Of a DNA stretch of 64,000 nucleotides, positions 37,927 to 47,456 are shown one piece after another (position 1 is the stretch's first letter; every line of letters begins with the position of its first letter). A program made the translations under genes and the position numbers. The notes under the pieces were generated by a model that did no database searches, was not told where the DNA came from, and saw nothing but the letters and a program-made list of their open reading frames with translations. Source of the stretch: Flavobacterium sp. HSC-32F16 (lineage in GTDB: Bacteria; Bacteroidota; Bacteroidia; Flavobacteriales; Flavobacteriaceae). The DNA is taken from contig NZ_JALKAC010000002.1 of the NCBI RefSeq assembly GCF_024171645.1, positions 1-64,000 on the forward strand, written 5' to 3'.

Positions 37927-39276
37927 TTAAAACCCAAGAATCAATTTGGCCACTCCAAAATAGAGCATAATTCCAAATACGTCATTGGTTGTAGTAATAA
38001 ACGGCCCCGTTGCAATAGCGGGATCTATTTTATTTTTATGCAGAAAAAGCGGCACTAAAGTTCCTAAAGTTGCTGCAAACATAATAACCACTATCATAGA
38101 AATCGAAATAGCGATTCCCACTAAATATTGTCCATACATAAGAGAATGATAGGCCAGCAAAAGTAATGAAATGATACTTCCGGAAATCATCGAAACGGTA
38201 ATCTCTTTACTAAAATAGCTTCGGCTGAACTCTTTCAAAGTTCCGTTTGCTAAACCCTGAACTACGATTGCTGATGCCTGAACACCAATATTTCCGGCAG
38301 TTGCCGACAGTAAAGGCACAAAAATAATTAAAGTTGAATATTTTTGAAAAGCGGTTTCATTATCCTTTAAAACAAAAGAAGCCACAATTTCGATTACCAT
38401 TCCTATTAAAAGCCAAGGCAAACGTGCTTTTGTCAATTCAAGAACGCTGTCGTTTGTTTCAATATCCTGTGTAATACCCGCAGCTAACTGGTAATCTTTA
38501 TCTGCTTCATCTTTAATTACGTCTACGATATCATCAATTGTAATTCTTCCTACCAAACGACCTAACTCATCTACAACCGGAATCGCCTCTAAATCGTACT
38601 TTTGCATGATACGGGCTACCTCAACATCTTCGGTGTCTACATTTACGAAATTTAATTTTCGAATATAAATATCTCCAATTTGAGTTTTAGTAGAAGTTGT
38701 CAATAAATCTTTAAGAGATAAACGGCCTTTTAAGCGGTTTTCATCATCAACAACATAAATAGAATGTACTCTCGAAACATTTTCTGCCTGAATTCGCATT
38801 TCTTTTACGCAGGTTAAAACATTCCAATTTTCATTGACTTTTACAAGCTCTTTACCCATCAAACCACCTGCCGTGTTTTCGTCGTAGCGTAATAATTCGA
38901 CAATGTCTTTAGCATGTTCAACGTCTACTAATTCCGAAATAACTTCTGCTTTTATTTCCTGCGAAAGTTCGGCGATGATATCGGCAGCATCATTTGTTTC
39001 AAGCTCATCAAGCTCTTCAGCAATCTCTTTAGGTGAAAGTCGGCTTAAGATATTTTCACGCAGATCCTCTTCTAATTCAAGAAGAATTTCGGCTGTTTTA
39101 TCACTATCTAAAACTTTGAAAATGTAAGTTGCTTCGTCAAAATCTAATTCTTCAAGAATTTCGGCGATATCCGCATGGTGAAGGTCGTTAAGTAAAACTT
39201 CAAGTTCATTGTCATTTTTCTTAACGATTAAATCTTCTAATTGATGAATAAATTCTTTGCTAACTTTGAACTCCAT
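37927..39276 (-). CDS. mgtE: magnesium transporter MgtE
   Basis: 449 residues. The N-terminal acidic superhelical domain (about 10-120, repeated [23 protein letters not shown]) and the CBS-domain pair (about 130-255, [13 protein letters not shown] at the start) sense cytosolic Mg2+. The C-terminal five-span pore (about 275-449) includes RLPWLLIGM and [17 protein letters not shown]. It starts 17 bases inside the end of rsmA, implying coupled translation. Confidence 0.96.
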   Translation of the reverse strand: MEFKVSKEFIHQLEDLIVKKNDNELEVLLNDLHHADIAEILEELDFDEATYIFKVLDSDKTAEILLELEEDLRENILSRLSPKEIAEELDELETNDAADIIAELSQEIKAEVISELVDVEHAKDIVELLRYDENTAGGLMGKELVKVNENWNVLTCVKEMRIQAENVSRVHSIYVVDDENRLKGRLSLKDLLTTSTKTQIGDIYIRKLNFVNVDTEDVEVARIMQKYDLEAIPVVDELGRLVGRITIDDIVDVIKDEADKDYQLAAGITQDIETNDSVLELTKARLPWLLIGMVIEIVASFVLKDNETAFQKYSTLIIFVPLLSATAGNIGVQASAIVVQGLANGTLKEFSRSYFSKEITVSMISGSIISLLLLAYHSLMYGQYLVGIAISISMIVVIMFAATLGTLVPLFLHKNKIDPAIATGPFITTTNDVFGIMLYFGVAKLILGF

Positions 39277-40045
39277 CGGCTTCTATTTTTTGAGTCAAAA
39301 CAATAAATTCGTCAACGCTTAACTGTTCCGGACGCTTATCAAAGATAATGTCTTCTCGCAGTTTATCTGATAAATTTAATGTTTTCAAACTGTTACGTAA
39401 TGTTTTTCGTCTTTGCTGAAAAGCCGTTTTTACAACCGTAAAAAATAACTTTTCACCACACGGAAGACTATAATCTTCCTTTCGGGTCATTTTCATCACA
39501 CCCGACTTGACCTTGGGCGGAGGAATAAAAACATTTTCGTTTACAGTAAACAAATACTCAGTATCATAGAAGGCCTGAGCTAAAACGGATAAGATTCCGT
39601 AAGCTTTTGATCCTTTTTTCTCACAGATTCGCTCTGCAACTTCTTTTTGAAACATTCCGGAAAACTCCGGAATCTGATTTCTAAACTCTAATGTTCTAAA
39701 AACAATTTGAGTCGAAATATTATAAGGAAAGTTTCCAATTATTGCAAATTGCTTGTCCTTATAAACTTCATTAATATTGTATTTCAGAAAATCCTGAGAG
39801 ATAATCTGATCTTTTAATTTTGGATAATTCTCGCCTAAATACACCACAGATTCTGTGTCAATTTCAATAACGTGTGTATTTATCGGCTTGTCAAGCAAAT
39901 ATTTAGTCAACACACCCATCCCTGGTCCTATTTCTAAAACCTCATCATATCCCTTTAAGCTCAAAGTATCAGCAATTGCTTTTGCAATACTTTCGTCTTT
40001 AAGGAAATGTTGTCCTAAATGTTTTTTGGCTTTTACTTTTTCCAT
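39260..40045 (-). CDS. rsmA: 16S rRNA (adenine1518-N6/adenine1519-N6)-dimethyltransferase
   Basis: 261 residues from ATG 40045; a longer frame upstream runs into promoter sequence. It dimethylates two adjacent adenines in the 3' helix of 16S rRNA late in 30S assembly. Motifs: [11 protein letters not shown] at the start, SAM-binding EIGPGMG (38-44), VIEID, and the catalytic NFPYNIS (starting at Asn105). The 3' end overlaps mgtE by 17 bases. Confidence 0.96.
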   Translation of the reverse strand: MEKVKAKKHLGQHFLKDESIAKAIADTLSLKGYDEVLEIGPGMGVLTKYLLDKPINTHVIEIDTESVVYLGENYPKLKDQIISQDFLKYNINEVYKDKQFAIIGNFPYNISTQIVFRTLEFRNQIPEFSGMFQKEVAERICEKKGSKAYGILSVLAQAFYDTEYLFTVNENVFIPPPKVKSGVMKMTRKEDYSLPCGEKLFFTVVKTAFQQRRKTLRNSLKTLNLSDKLREDIIFDKRPEQLSVDEFIVLTQKIEADGVQS

Positions 40046-40073
40046 TTTCTTTTCTTGTTTTGCCGCGAGGGCG

Positions 40074-40105
40074 CAAAAGTATTCTTTTTGCTGTGAAGGG
40101 TCAAA
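40074..40105 (-). promoter_or_regulatory. rsmA-mgtE promoter
   Basis: Minus-strand TTTG (40105-40102), 20-base spacer, TACTTTTG (40081-40074). It fits the Bacteroidetes consensus well and supports the start at 40045. Confidence 0.65.
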
Positions 40106-40255
40106 GCTTATTTCACTTTTTTTGCCACGAAGACTCAAAGATTCAAAGCTTTAGATTTGTTTACTGCGAATTCCACAAATTATCACAAATTTTGAATCTA
40201 ATAATCTGTGTAAATTAGTTCCATCAGCCAAATCTGCAGGCTATTTTTTTACTGA

Positions 40256-40273
40256 TCCCGATAGCTGTCGGGA
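40256..40273. repeat. TCCCGATAGCTGTCGGGA palindrome
   Basis: 18-base near-perfect palindrome in the gap between rsmA and the DUF4286 gene. Palindromes of the CCCGATAGCTATCGGG kind are frequent between genes in Flavobacterium. Confidence 0.6.
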
Positions 40274-40289
40274 GAGACTGAATACTTAA

Positions 40290-40601
40290 TTAATGTTCTG
40301 AAATAACCTCAAGCTCTGTTCTAAAAGAAAGCAATTTATCTGCAAATAATTCTAACGCTTCTCTGTCAAACTGCGGTTGATTTTCTATGTAATACTTTTC
40401 TAAAGTTTCTTTGCTGTCTGTTGTATATTGAACTGAATACGTAATTCCGCCCATTTCTTCTTCAATCAAAACTTTTACAATTCTTGCTGATGAAAATTTT
40501 TGTGTCGCCAAAATCTCCGGTATGTGCTTTTCCTGCATCCATTTTAACCATTGATCATGTACGCTTTCGTGTATATTTGTAGTAACGTTATAAATTATCA
40601 T
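40290..40601 (-). CDS. DUF4286 family protein
   Basis: 103 residues, cytosolic. The DUF4286 family pattern is clear: MIIYNVTTNIHESVHDQWLKWM, HIPEILATQKF and ITYSVQYTTDSKETLEKYY. It is a small ferredoxin-like/antibiotic-monooxygenase-like fold with no known function. It lies between the rsmA promoter region and the TPR gene. Confidence 0.9.
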   Translation of the reverse strand: MIIYNVTTNIHESVHDQWLKWMQEKHIPEILATQKFSSARIVKVLIEEEMGGITYSVQYTTDSKETLEKYYIENQPQFDREALELFADKLLSFRTELEVISEH

Positions 40602-40708
40602 GTTTCTTAATTTTAGATCTCAGATTTTAGATTTTAGATTCTCTGTAAAGTTTAGAATCTAATTGAACTAAATTCAAAAATCACTTTATAAATTCTGTTT
40701 TTGGAATT

Positions 40709-42490
40709 TTACAAATTCTTATCCCCTCTTAACTCGCGGTATTTTTTTCTGGCATCAACAAAGTAAATACTGTCCTGATGATTAAAAATTACCTTTTCAT
40801 ACAAAGGCTTTGCCTTTTCTATATCTTTTAATTCGTCGTTGTAAATTTCTGCTGAAAAAAACAGCGCTTCATCCACATAAATTCCGTCGCTGTGATTGTC
40901 TATAATTTGCTGGTATTGGCTCAAAGCCGTGACAAAATCATTCTGACTTTCATATATTTTACCTAAACGCAACAAAGTTACAGCTTCTATTTCCTGACCT
41001 TTAAAGGTTTTTAAAATATTCTGAAACTGGGTAATAGCTTCTGGTTTTTTATTCTGATAAAGTAAAAAATCGCCTTTTGCAAATTGTTTTAATGCCGTTT
41101 GTGTCGAATCAGCAGCGGTATTGTCATTTATCAGTAAAAAATATTCAAGAGCGTCATTAGCTATTAATTGTGTGTTTGCCGATTTTAATTCTTTAAATTG
41201 TTTTAAAGCCCATTCAAAATCAGTTTTAAAATAACTTGTTTTCGCAGCTTTTAAACTGGCTTCATGCGCCATTACGTCATTCTTTAAATCCAGCTGAATC
41301 TGCGAATAATAAATTAATGCCTGATTGAACTTTTCTTCTAAAAGCAAAATATCAGCCAGCTCCATTTTGGCATCAGCCTGCTGATATGCATTTAAATTTA
41401 ACGTCAGGGCTTTTTTTACAACTGCCTTTCCTTCTTCAGTCTTTTTTAAATTAAAAGCCAAAAAATGTGCCTGAATTAATTGCAAAGATAAGGTAAAAGG
41501 AGTTACTTCGTAAGTAACCAGTAATTGCTGCAATTCGTTTGTAATAGCGGGATATTCTTTTTCCTGCGCTTTATCAATTTTAATCTGTATTAAACTTGCA
41601 TTACTTTTAATCAGTAAATCGACATCCTTAGTGTTTTGCAGAATGAAATTCAGAATTTCAGAAGCTGTTTCTGTATCATCTTCATTCAACGCAAACTGAC
41701 TCAAATTTACAATGCTGATTAAAGATTCCGGTTCACGTTTGTAAATCGCTTTTTCCTGAATAAAGGCTTTTCCGAATTCTTTCTGCTGTACATAAAACCA
41801 GCTTAAATAATGATTCCAAAATACGTCCTGCTCTTTCTGGGTTCTTAAAATTAATGCTTTTCGCATTGCATCTTTAAAACCCGTATTGTCAGTTTCACCA
41901 TTCATGAAACGAGAAAGCTGCATTTGGATTAAATTCGCATTCTGCTGATTATTATAGGATTCTGTCAGCAAAAGATCAATCATCAAATCAGTTTTTCCCA
42001 ACTGGCCGTACAACATTCCTATTTGAAAATTAAAATTGTAATTCGGCTGGACCTGCATTGCTGTTTGATAAGATCTTAATGCATATTCTAATAAAACCTT
42101 TTTCTCGAAAGCATTTCCAACTCCGTAAACATCATTAGGATTGGTTTTAATTTTTTCAATTGCCTGTTCATAGTAATTTTTGGCTTTTGATTCGTTTTTT
42201 TGCAATTGATAATTGTATCCCAATTCAACCAAAAAAACACCTTGTTTGTAGCGATTGTAACGTTCCAGGATTGTTTTCTCTGCAATATCAAACTGTTGTA
42301 ACTGCTGGTAACAATCTATCGTTCTTAAAAAATATTGGGTATTGGATGGCGAAATTCTTAAAAGATCTTCGTAGATAATCTTCGCTTTTTCGAAATCGCC
42401 CTTATCGTAGTAATTGTTTGCTAACTGTTCGTTTTGCGAGAACATAAAACCAGACCACAACAAAAAGATATAGATAAAGATATTTTTCAT
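40709..42490 (-). CDS. exported tetratricopeptide-repeat protein
   Basis: 593 residues with a signal peptide (about 1-18, SGFMFSQ). The rest is helical with TPR-like repeats along its length, for example YYDKGDFEKAKIIYEDLLRISP near the N-terminus and LRLGKIYESQNDFVTALSQYQQII and DEALFFSAEIYNDELKDIEKAKPLYEKVI near the C-terminus. The last repeats resemble YbgF/BamD-type outer-membrane assembly scaffolds. It sits directly before lgt in transcription order reversed (lgt upstream, 62 bp), so both may be co-transcribed. Confidence 0.85.
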   Translation of the reverse strand: MKNIFIYIFLLWSGFMFSQNEQLANNYYDKGDFEKAKIIYEDLLRISPSNTQYFLRTIDCYQQLQQFDIAEKTILERYNRYKQGVFLVELGYNYQLQKNESKAKNYYEQAIEKIKTNPNDVYGVGNAFEKKVLLEYALRSYQTAMQVQPNYNFNFQIGMLYGQLGKTDLMIDLLLTESYNNQQNANLIQMQLSRFMNGETDNTGFKDAMRKALILRTQKEQDVFWNHYLSWFYVQQKEFGKAFIQEKAIYKREPESLISIVNLSQFALNEDDTETASEILNFILQNTKDVDLLIKSNASLIQIKIDKAQEKEYPAITNELQQLLVTYEVTPFTLSLQLIQAHFLAFNLKKTEEGKAVVKKALTLNLNAYQQADAKMELADILLLEEKFNQALIYYSQIQLDLKNDVMAHEASLKAAKTSYFKTDFEWALKQFKELKSANTQLIANDALEYFLLINDNTAADSTQTALKQFAKGDFLLYQNKKPEAITQFQNILKTFKGQEIEAVTLLRLGKIYESQNDFVTALSQYQQIIDNHSDGIYVDEALFFSAEIYNDELKDIEKAKPLYEKVIFNHQDSIYFVDARKKYRELRGDKNL

Positions 42491-42552
42491 ATTTCAGTTT
42501 TTTTAGCCGCAGTTTTCATTCTCAGTTTACAGTTCCAATATAAAACTGAAAA

Positions 42553-43377
42553 CTATTCTCTAATTTCAGTTCTTGATTTCCAGATAATCAAAGTTAATCC
42601 AATTAAAACAAAGGGAATACTTAAAACTTGTCCCATATTTATTATCATGTTGTTTTCAAAAACTTCCTGGTTTTCTTTAAAAAATTCAATTATAAATCTG
42701 GCCAAAAACAATAAAGTCAGAAAAGATCCAAATAGTAATCCGTTCGTTTGCTTTATTTTATCTGATTTATACATCCAAAATAAAATTCCAAAAATCAACA
42801 AATACGAAAATGCCTCATACAATTGTGTTGGATGTCTCGGAATTAAATCATCTCTCTGAAAAACAACTCCCCAATTTCCATTAGTAGGTTTTCCATAAAT
42901 TTCTGAATTCATAAAATTTCCGAATCTGATGAAAGCGCCTGTAACGGGAACTCCAATTGCCATTCGGTCTAAAAGCCACAAAAACTTCACTTTGTATTTT
43001 CTGCAATATAAAATCATTGCAATTAAAACACCAATTGTTCCGCCATGACTTGCCAAGCCCTGAAAACCAACAAATTTATAAACACCGCCAATTTTCTGAA
43101 TTGGTAAAAGAATCTCTATCGGATGCTGTAGAAAATAATCGGGTTCATAAAAAAAGCAATGTCCTAATCTGGCTCCTAAAACGGTTCCTACAATTACGTA
43201 AACCAATAAACTATCCAGATTCTCTACGGAAATATTTTCTTTTTTATAAATATTTCTGACAATATAATAGCCCAATAAAAGTCCCGTTGCAAAAAGAGCT
43301 CCATAATATTTCAAAGGGAAACTGTCTGTAATCATTACAATTACAGGATCTAGATTCCAATTTAAAATTCCGCTCAT
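42553..43377 (-). CDS. lgt: prolipoprotein diacylglyceryl transferase
   Basis: 274 residues, about seven spans. It transfers diacylglycerol to the lipobox Cys of lipoprotein precursors, the first step of lipoprotein maturation, and therefore serves the many lipoproteins in this window. Hallmarks: GLASHGGTIG with His111, and RFGNFMNSEIYG (Arg151 to Glu158), plus RHPTQLYEAFSYL. Full length. Confidence 0.96.
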   Translation of the reverse strand: MSGILNWNLDPVIVMITDSFPLKYYGALFATGLLLGYYIVRNIYKKENISVENLDSLLVYVIVGTVLGARLGHCFFYEPDYFLQHPIEILLPIQKIGGVYKFVGFQGLASHGGTIGVLIAMILYCRKYKVKFLWLLDRMAIGVPVTGAFIRFGNFMNSEIYGKPTNGNWGVVFQRDDLIPRHPTQLYEAFSYLLIFGILFWMYKSDKIKQTNGLLFGSFLTLLFLARFIIEFFKENQEVFENNMIINMGQVLSIPFVLIGLTLIIWKSRTEIRE

Positions 43378-43417
43378 ATTAACTTTATTTTTAGTTCTGC
43401 TCTTTATTAAAACTAAG

Positions 43418-43449
43418 AAACCTAACAGGTTTAAAAACCCGTTAGGTTT
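43418..43449. terminator. serS terminator hairpin
   Basis: 15-base arms AAACCTAACAGGTTT/AAACCCGTTAGGTTT with one wobble and a 2-base loop. It lies about 22 bases after the serS stop and before lgt. Confidence 0.65.
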
Positions 43450-43471
43450 AATTCCCTAAATTACTAAAAAT

Positions 43472-44743
43472 TTAGTTTATAATATCAAATCCGCAGTAAG
43501 GACGTAAAACTTCTGGAATTACGATTCCTTCCGGCGTTTGGTAATTTTCTAAAATTCCGGCTAAAACTCTAGGCAATGCTAATGAACTTCCGTTTAATGT
43601 ATGTGCCAGTTGATTTTTCCCGTCTTTATCTTTGAAACGTAATTTCAAGCGGTTCGCCTGAAAAGTTTCGAAGTTAGAAACAGAACTAATTTCTAACCAG
43701 CGGTCCTGTGCTGTAGAAAATACTTCAAAATCATACGTCAAAGCCGATGTGAATCCCATATCGCCTCCACAAAGACGTAAAATTCTATATGGCAATTTCA
43801 ATTCCTGAAGAATATTTTTCACATGCTCTACCATTCCGTCAAGAGCTTCGTATGATTTATCCGGATGCTCAACACGTACGATTTCTACTTTGTCAAACTG
43901 ATGCAAACGGTTTAATCCACGAACGTGCGCTCCGTAAGAACCTGCTTCACGACGGAAACATGGTGTGTAAGCCGTATGTAAAACCGGTAAGTCACTTTCG
44001 TTTAAAATAACATCGCGGAATAAATTTGTAACCGGAACCTCAGCCGTTGGAATCAAATATAAATCATCAACTCCTGCGTGATACATCTGCCCTTCTTTAT
44101 CAGGCAATTGTCCTGTTCCGTAACCTGAAGCTTCGTTTACCAAATGCGGCACCTGAACTTCGTTATATCCTGCAGCTGTATTTTTATCTAAAAAATAATT
44201 AATTAAGGCACGCTGTAAACGAGCTCCTTTTCCTTTGTAAACAGGGAATCCGGCACCCGTAATTTTTACTCCTAATTCAAAATCGATTATATCGTATTTC
44301 TTTACCAATTCCCAGTGAGGCTGTGCGCCTTCGTGCAAAACTGGAATATCTCCTTCTTCAAAAACATTCAAATTGTCATCTGGAGTTTTTCCTTCAGGAA
44401 CAATATCAGCCGGAAGATTTGGAAGCGTGTATAATATATTTGTTAACTCAACAGCCAAAGCTTCTGCCTTTTCTCCAAGTTCTTTGCTTTTTTCTTTTAA
44501 TGAAACCGTTTTTTCTTTTAAGATTGCTGCTTTAGCTTTCTCTCCCGCTTTCATTAATTCGCCTATATCTTTGGACAATTTATTAGATTCAGCTAAAGTA
44601 TTATCTAATTCCACCTGAGCTGCACGACGGTTTTCGTCTAATTGCACCACCTCTTCAACAACGCTTTTAGCATCGATATTTCGTTTTGCTAAAGCCTTGA
44701 TTACTTTCTCCTGATTTTCTCTAATAAATGCGATTTGTAACAT
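43472..44743 (-). CDS. serS: seryl-tRNA synthetase
   Basis: 423 residues, class II aminoacyl-tRNA synthetase. N-terminal antiparallel coiled coil (about 25-105) that grips the tRNA-Ser variable arm, then the catalytic domain with TAEVPVTN, motif 2 FRREAGSYGAHVRGLNRLHQFDKVE, and motif 3 NGSSLALPRVLAGILENY. A -7-like TAAATTTG (44791-44784, minus strand) is present about 40 bases upstream. Confidence 0.97.
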   Translation of the reverse strand: MLQIAFIRENQEKVIKALAKRNIDAKSVVEEVVQLDENRRAAQVELDNTLAESNKLSKDIGELMKAGEKAKAAILKEKTVSLKEKSKELGEKAEALAVELTNILYTLPNLPADIVPEGKTPDDNLNVFEEGDIPVLHEGAQPHWELVKKYDIIDFELGVKITGAGFPVYKGKGARLQRALINYFLDKNTAAGYNEVQVPHLVNEASGYGTGQLPDKEGQMYHAGVDDLYLIPTAEVPVTNLFRDVILNESDLPVLHTAYTPCFRREAGSYGAHVRGLNRLHQFDKVEIVRVEHPDKSYEALDGMVEHVKNILQELKLPYRILRLCGGDMGFTSALTYDFEVFSTAQDRWLEISSVSNFETFQANRLKLRFKDKDGKNQLAHTLNGSSLALPRVLAGILENYQTPEGIVIPEVLRPYCGFDIIN

Positions 44744-45033
44744 AGCTTGATTTTTATAACTATTGTATTTTTTTATAACGGAAGCAAATTTAAGGAAATG
44801 TTTGCTAAGATTACCTACAAAGTTTAGTCTAAAGTTATTTCGTGGATTTTGAAGATTTCACAGAGATACACGAACGTTTCGCAAAGATGCACAAAGAGTT
44901 TTTTATTTTGAGAGAAGAAGAATTAAAAGAGGCAGAATATTTATAAAAATCAAAATACCATTCCCCCTAAAGCCCATCGGATTGACATATACCATAACAT
45001 CTGATAAAACTTAAAATAAAATTCTAACTAAAT
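44744..45033. other. intergenic region with degraded repeats
   Basis: 290 bp. It holds the serS -7 box and remnants of the CACAGAG..CGCAAAGATGCACAAAG interspersed repeat (about 44860-44900). No credible gene. Confidence 0.55.
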
Positions 45034-46443
45034 CTATTCCTTTATTACTTTAAACGTTTCTACAGTTTCGCCTATAGTCGTTTTCAAAATATAAAATCCA
45101 GAATCTAATCCGATAATATTTATACTTCCGTCGCTGGTTTTTCCTTTTAAAACCGATTTTGATTCAAAATTAAAGAACTCAAAATCAAAGTTTTTAGAAT
45201 TAAGGTTTTCAACGTTAATTGTAGTTTGTGCCGGATTTGGAAAAACATAAGGTTTGTTTTTAACTATTTTTTCCGGCTGATGTTTATTGCAGGCGTCTTC
45301 TAAAAGTGTATCAAGATCAAATTCGTCGTACGCTAAAGTATAATTAAGTTCTTTTGCTTTTTGAAACAATTCGCAGGCATCGTCATATTTTTTCTGATCC
45401 AGATAAATTATCCCGAGATTTTTCATCGCATACGAATTGTTTTTATCCATTTCTAGTGCTGCTTTCAAATCGGCGATTCCTTTTTTGGATTCTCCCAGTT
45501 TGTGGTAAATTAAGCCACGGGTTGTTCTTAAATCTCTTCCGCCATAAGCGGTCGTTCTTTCAATAATCAGCTTTTCGTATTGAAAAGCTTTCTGGATATT
45601 TTCAAATGCTTTTTCATACTCGCTTTCATCACTCAATAACCTGGCAAGTCCCCAGTATGCATGGGCATGATCTGGTTTTTCGATTACAATTTTCTCTAAA
45701 TAATAGCGCGCCAGATCATTTGATTTTCTTTGTTGCAGCAATGTTGCAAAATTATATAAAATGCGATAATCATTGGGCGCGTTCTTAATTGCTTTATGAT
45801 AATAATTCATAGCAAAGCTTTCCATCTCAAGCGCTGCATAAATACTTGCCATTCGGTCATAAAGTTTACTTCGAAAGATTGCGGTCTTTTTTTGAGCCGA
45901 ATCTGAAAGAACTAATTTTTTGTTTTTAGGATCTTTATCGATCGAGTATTCAACTTTTTTTAAATCCTCAATTGCCAAAGTAGTATTGCCAAGACTAATA
46001 CTTAAAACACCACGATTGTAAAGATCATTTATTTTTGTTGGATTAAAATTAGTCCGCGTATTAATATCCGTCAGCATTTTTAAGGCTTTGGCTACGGTTT
46101 GTTCACGGTCTTTATTAAACGGAAGTTTATGATCTGTTCTGCCTGTCATTTTTCCATGCGAAAAATTCCACGTTACCAGTTTTTCACCTTGTTTATTGTA
46201 TTGAAAACAATCGCCGTCTTTCAATCCGTCTTTATCAAAATAAAAAACTTCGTTTAGTTTTCCGCTCGAATAATAGGTTTTAGAGCTGTCCGGTTTTTTA
46301 TCTTCGCCATACCAAATAGCAACCGAAACTACTTTATCATCATAAAAATATCGGGTGACATTATCAGATACCTCTTTTTCTTTTTCCTGAGCCAGCAGGA
46401 AAACAGGCCAAATTAATAAAGCAAAAAGGATCTTTTTAGACAT
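45034..46443 (-). CDS. TPR protein with T9SS sorting domain
   Basis: 469 residues from ATG 46443 (an in-frame TTG further upstream is unlikely). Signal peptide SKKILFALLIWPVFLLAQ. A MORN/WD-like N-terminal segment (about 30-105, YSSGKLNEVFYFDKDGLKDG) is followed by TPR repeats (about 110-375; YYHKAIKNAPNDYRILYNFATLLQQ, AYWGLARLLSDESEYEKAFENI). The last ~75 residues form a type-A sorting domain: FPNPAQTTINVENLN ... SGFYILKTT. Exported via T9SS. Last of a three-gene set with a lipoprotein and a patatin. Confidence 0.88.
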   Translation of the reverse strand: MSKKILFALLIWPVFLLAQEKEKEVSDNVTRYFYDDKVVSVAIWYGEDKKPDSSKTYYSSGKLNEVFYFDKDGLKDGDCFQYNKQGEKLVTWNFSHGKMTGRTDHKLPFNKDREQTVAKALKMLTDINTRTNFNPTKINDLYNRGVLSISLGNTTLAIEDLKKVEYSIDKDPKNKKLVLSDSAQKKTAIFRSKLYDRMASIYAALEMESFAMNYYHKAIKNAPNDYRILYNFATLLQQRKSNDLARYYLEKIVIEKPDHAHAYWGLARLLSDESEYEKAFENIQKAFQYEKLIIERTTAYGGRDLRTTRGLIYHKLGESKKGIADLKAALEMDKNNSYAMKNLGIIYLDQKKYDDACELFQKAKELNYTLAYDEFDLDTLLEDACNKHQPEKIVKNKPYVFPNPAQTTINVENLNSKNFDFEFFNFESKSVLKGKTSDGSINIIGLDSGFYILKTTIGETVETFKVIKE

Positions 46444-46467
46444 TTTTAGTTTCAATTAAATACGAAA

Positions 46468-47364
46468 TTACAAAAATCGGCTTCGATCGTCTTTATTAAA
46501 CAAATAGGTTTTTCCATCAAATTTTAATCTTTGAAACTCTTTTTTAACTTTTAAATCGCTTTTTTGCTGAATATCATTTGCCAAATCTTCTTCAACCGCA
46601 TCTTCATATGAATAGATTTTAGAAACCATTAAATCGTAAAAACCATTTGTCTGCGTATCCGAAATACTAATTCCTGTTTCTAAAGTTTCTATTTGATACG
46701 TTCCCCCACCGTTTGAATCTCCATTGGCAGACCGAATTGGGTATTCGTATAAAACTTTCTTCATTTGTTTTCCGTCGAAAGTAAGAATCGTAAATTTTTC
46801 TTCAGAATACATTACAACTCTGCTGTTCGAATACACTTCTGTACTCAAAGCAATTGCCGGAGTTTTGTCGTTTAATTGCAATAAATCTTTAAGAATATAA
46901 GTTTTGGCCGCTCTTAAACCTTCGTTTTCATAATAACCCAGATTTTTATCTGTTTCTTCGTGCAGAATTTTTCCGTCTTCGCTGTTTACAAAAACGTATT
47001 TTCTTTCGTAGTAATTGCCTAAATCTTCTTCTTTTGATTTTGCTTTCGCAGATTTATCAATAATAGAAATAACGAAGAAAGTCACATTTTCATTGTACCG
47101 AATTGAGCTTACATCTTCGGTTTTGATGGCCGTATATTTGATTTTTAGATTTTCGGCCGTTTTTTTCAGCAGATTCAAATCGAGTTCATCAGATGGAATA
47201 ATGTATTCGCTTTTCTTAAATATCAGCTTTTCGACTGCTTTGGGGCTTTCAGACTGAACGGCTAATGATGGGGCGTTTTCTTCAACAAGTTGCTTTTCAT
47301 TCTTCCCACAGGAGAATAAAAATAGAAAAGCGCCACTGAGAATTAAGTAGGTTTTAATTTTCAT
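46468..47364 (-). CDS. hypothetical lipoprotein
   Basis: 298 residues with lipobox LFSC (Cys19). Acidic/charged, mixed alpha-beta with no motif recognised; IRYNENVTFFVISIIDKS and YERKYVFVNSEDGKILHE are typical local patterns. It starts 92 bp after the patatin stop and ends 24 bp before the TPR/T9SS gene, so the three may be one transcript. Confidence 0.75.
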   Translation of the reverse strand: MKIKTYLILSGAFLFLFSCGKNEKQLVEENAPSLAVQSESPKAVEKLIFKKSEYIIPSDELDLNLLKKTAENLKIKYTAIKTEDVSSIRYNENVTFFVISIIDKSAKAKSKEEDLGNYYERKYVFVNSEDGKILHEETDKNLGYYENEGLRAAKTYILKDLLQLNDKTPAIALSTEVYSNSRVVMYSEEKFTILTFDGKQMKKVLYEYPIRSANGDSNGGGTYQIETLETGISISDTQTNGFYDLMVSKIYSYEDAVEEDLANDIQQKSDLKVKKEFQRLKFDGKTYLFNKDDRSRFL

Positions 47365-47456
47365 TGGTTTATGATTTTAAATTTAGGGGCTCTCAAATAT
47401 AAAATATTCTTAATTAGCTTTTTAAATAAAATCAAAAATTTAATAAAATTGGCTGT

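Noticed and set aside
42434..42859. Plus-strand open frame (141 codons) across the TPR/lgt boundary
   Set aside because: It covers conserved minus-strand lgt sequence and has no promoter or homologous motif.
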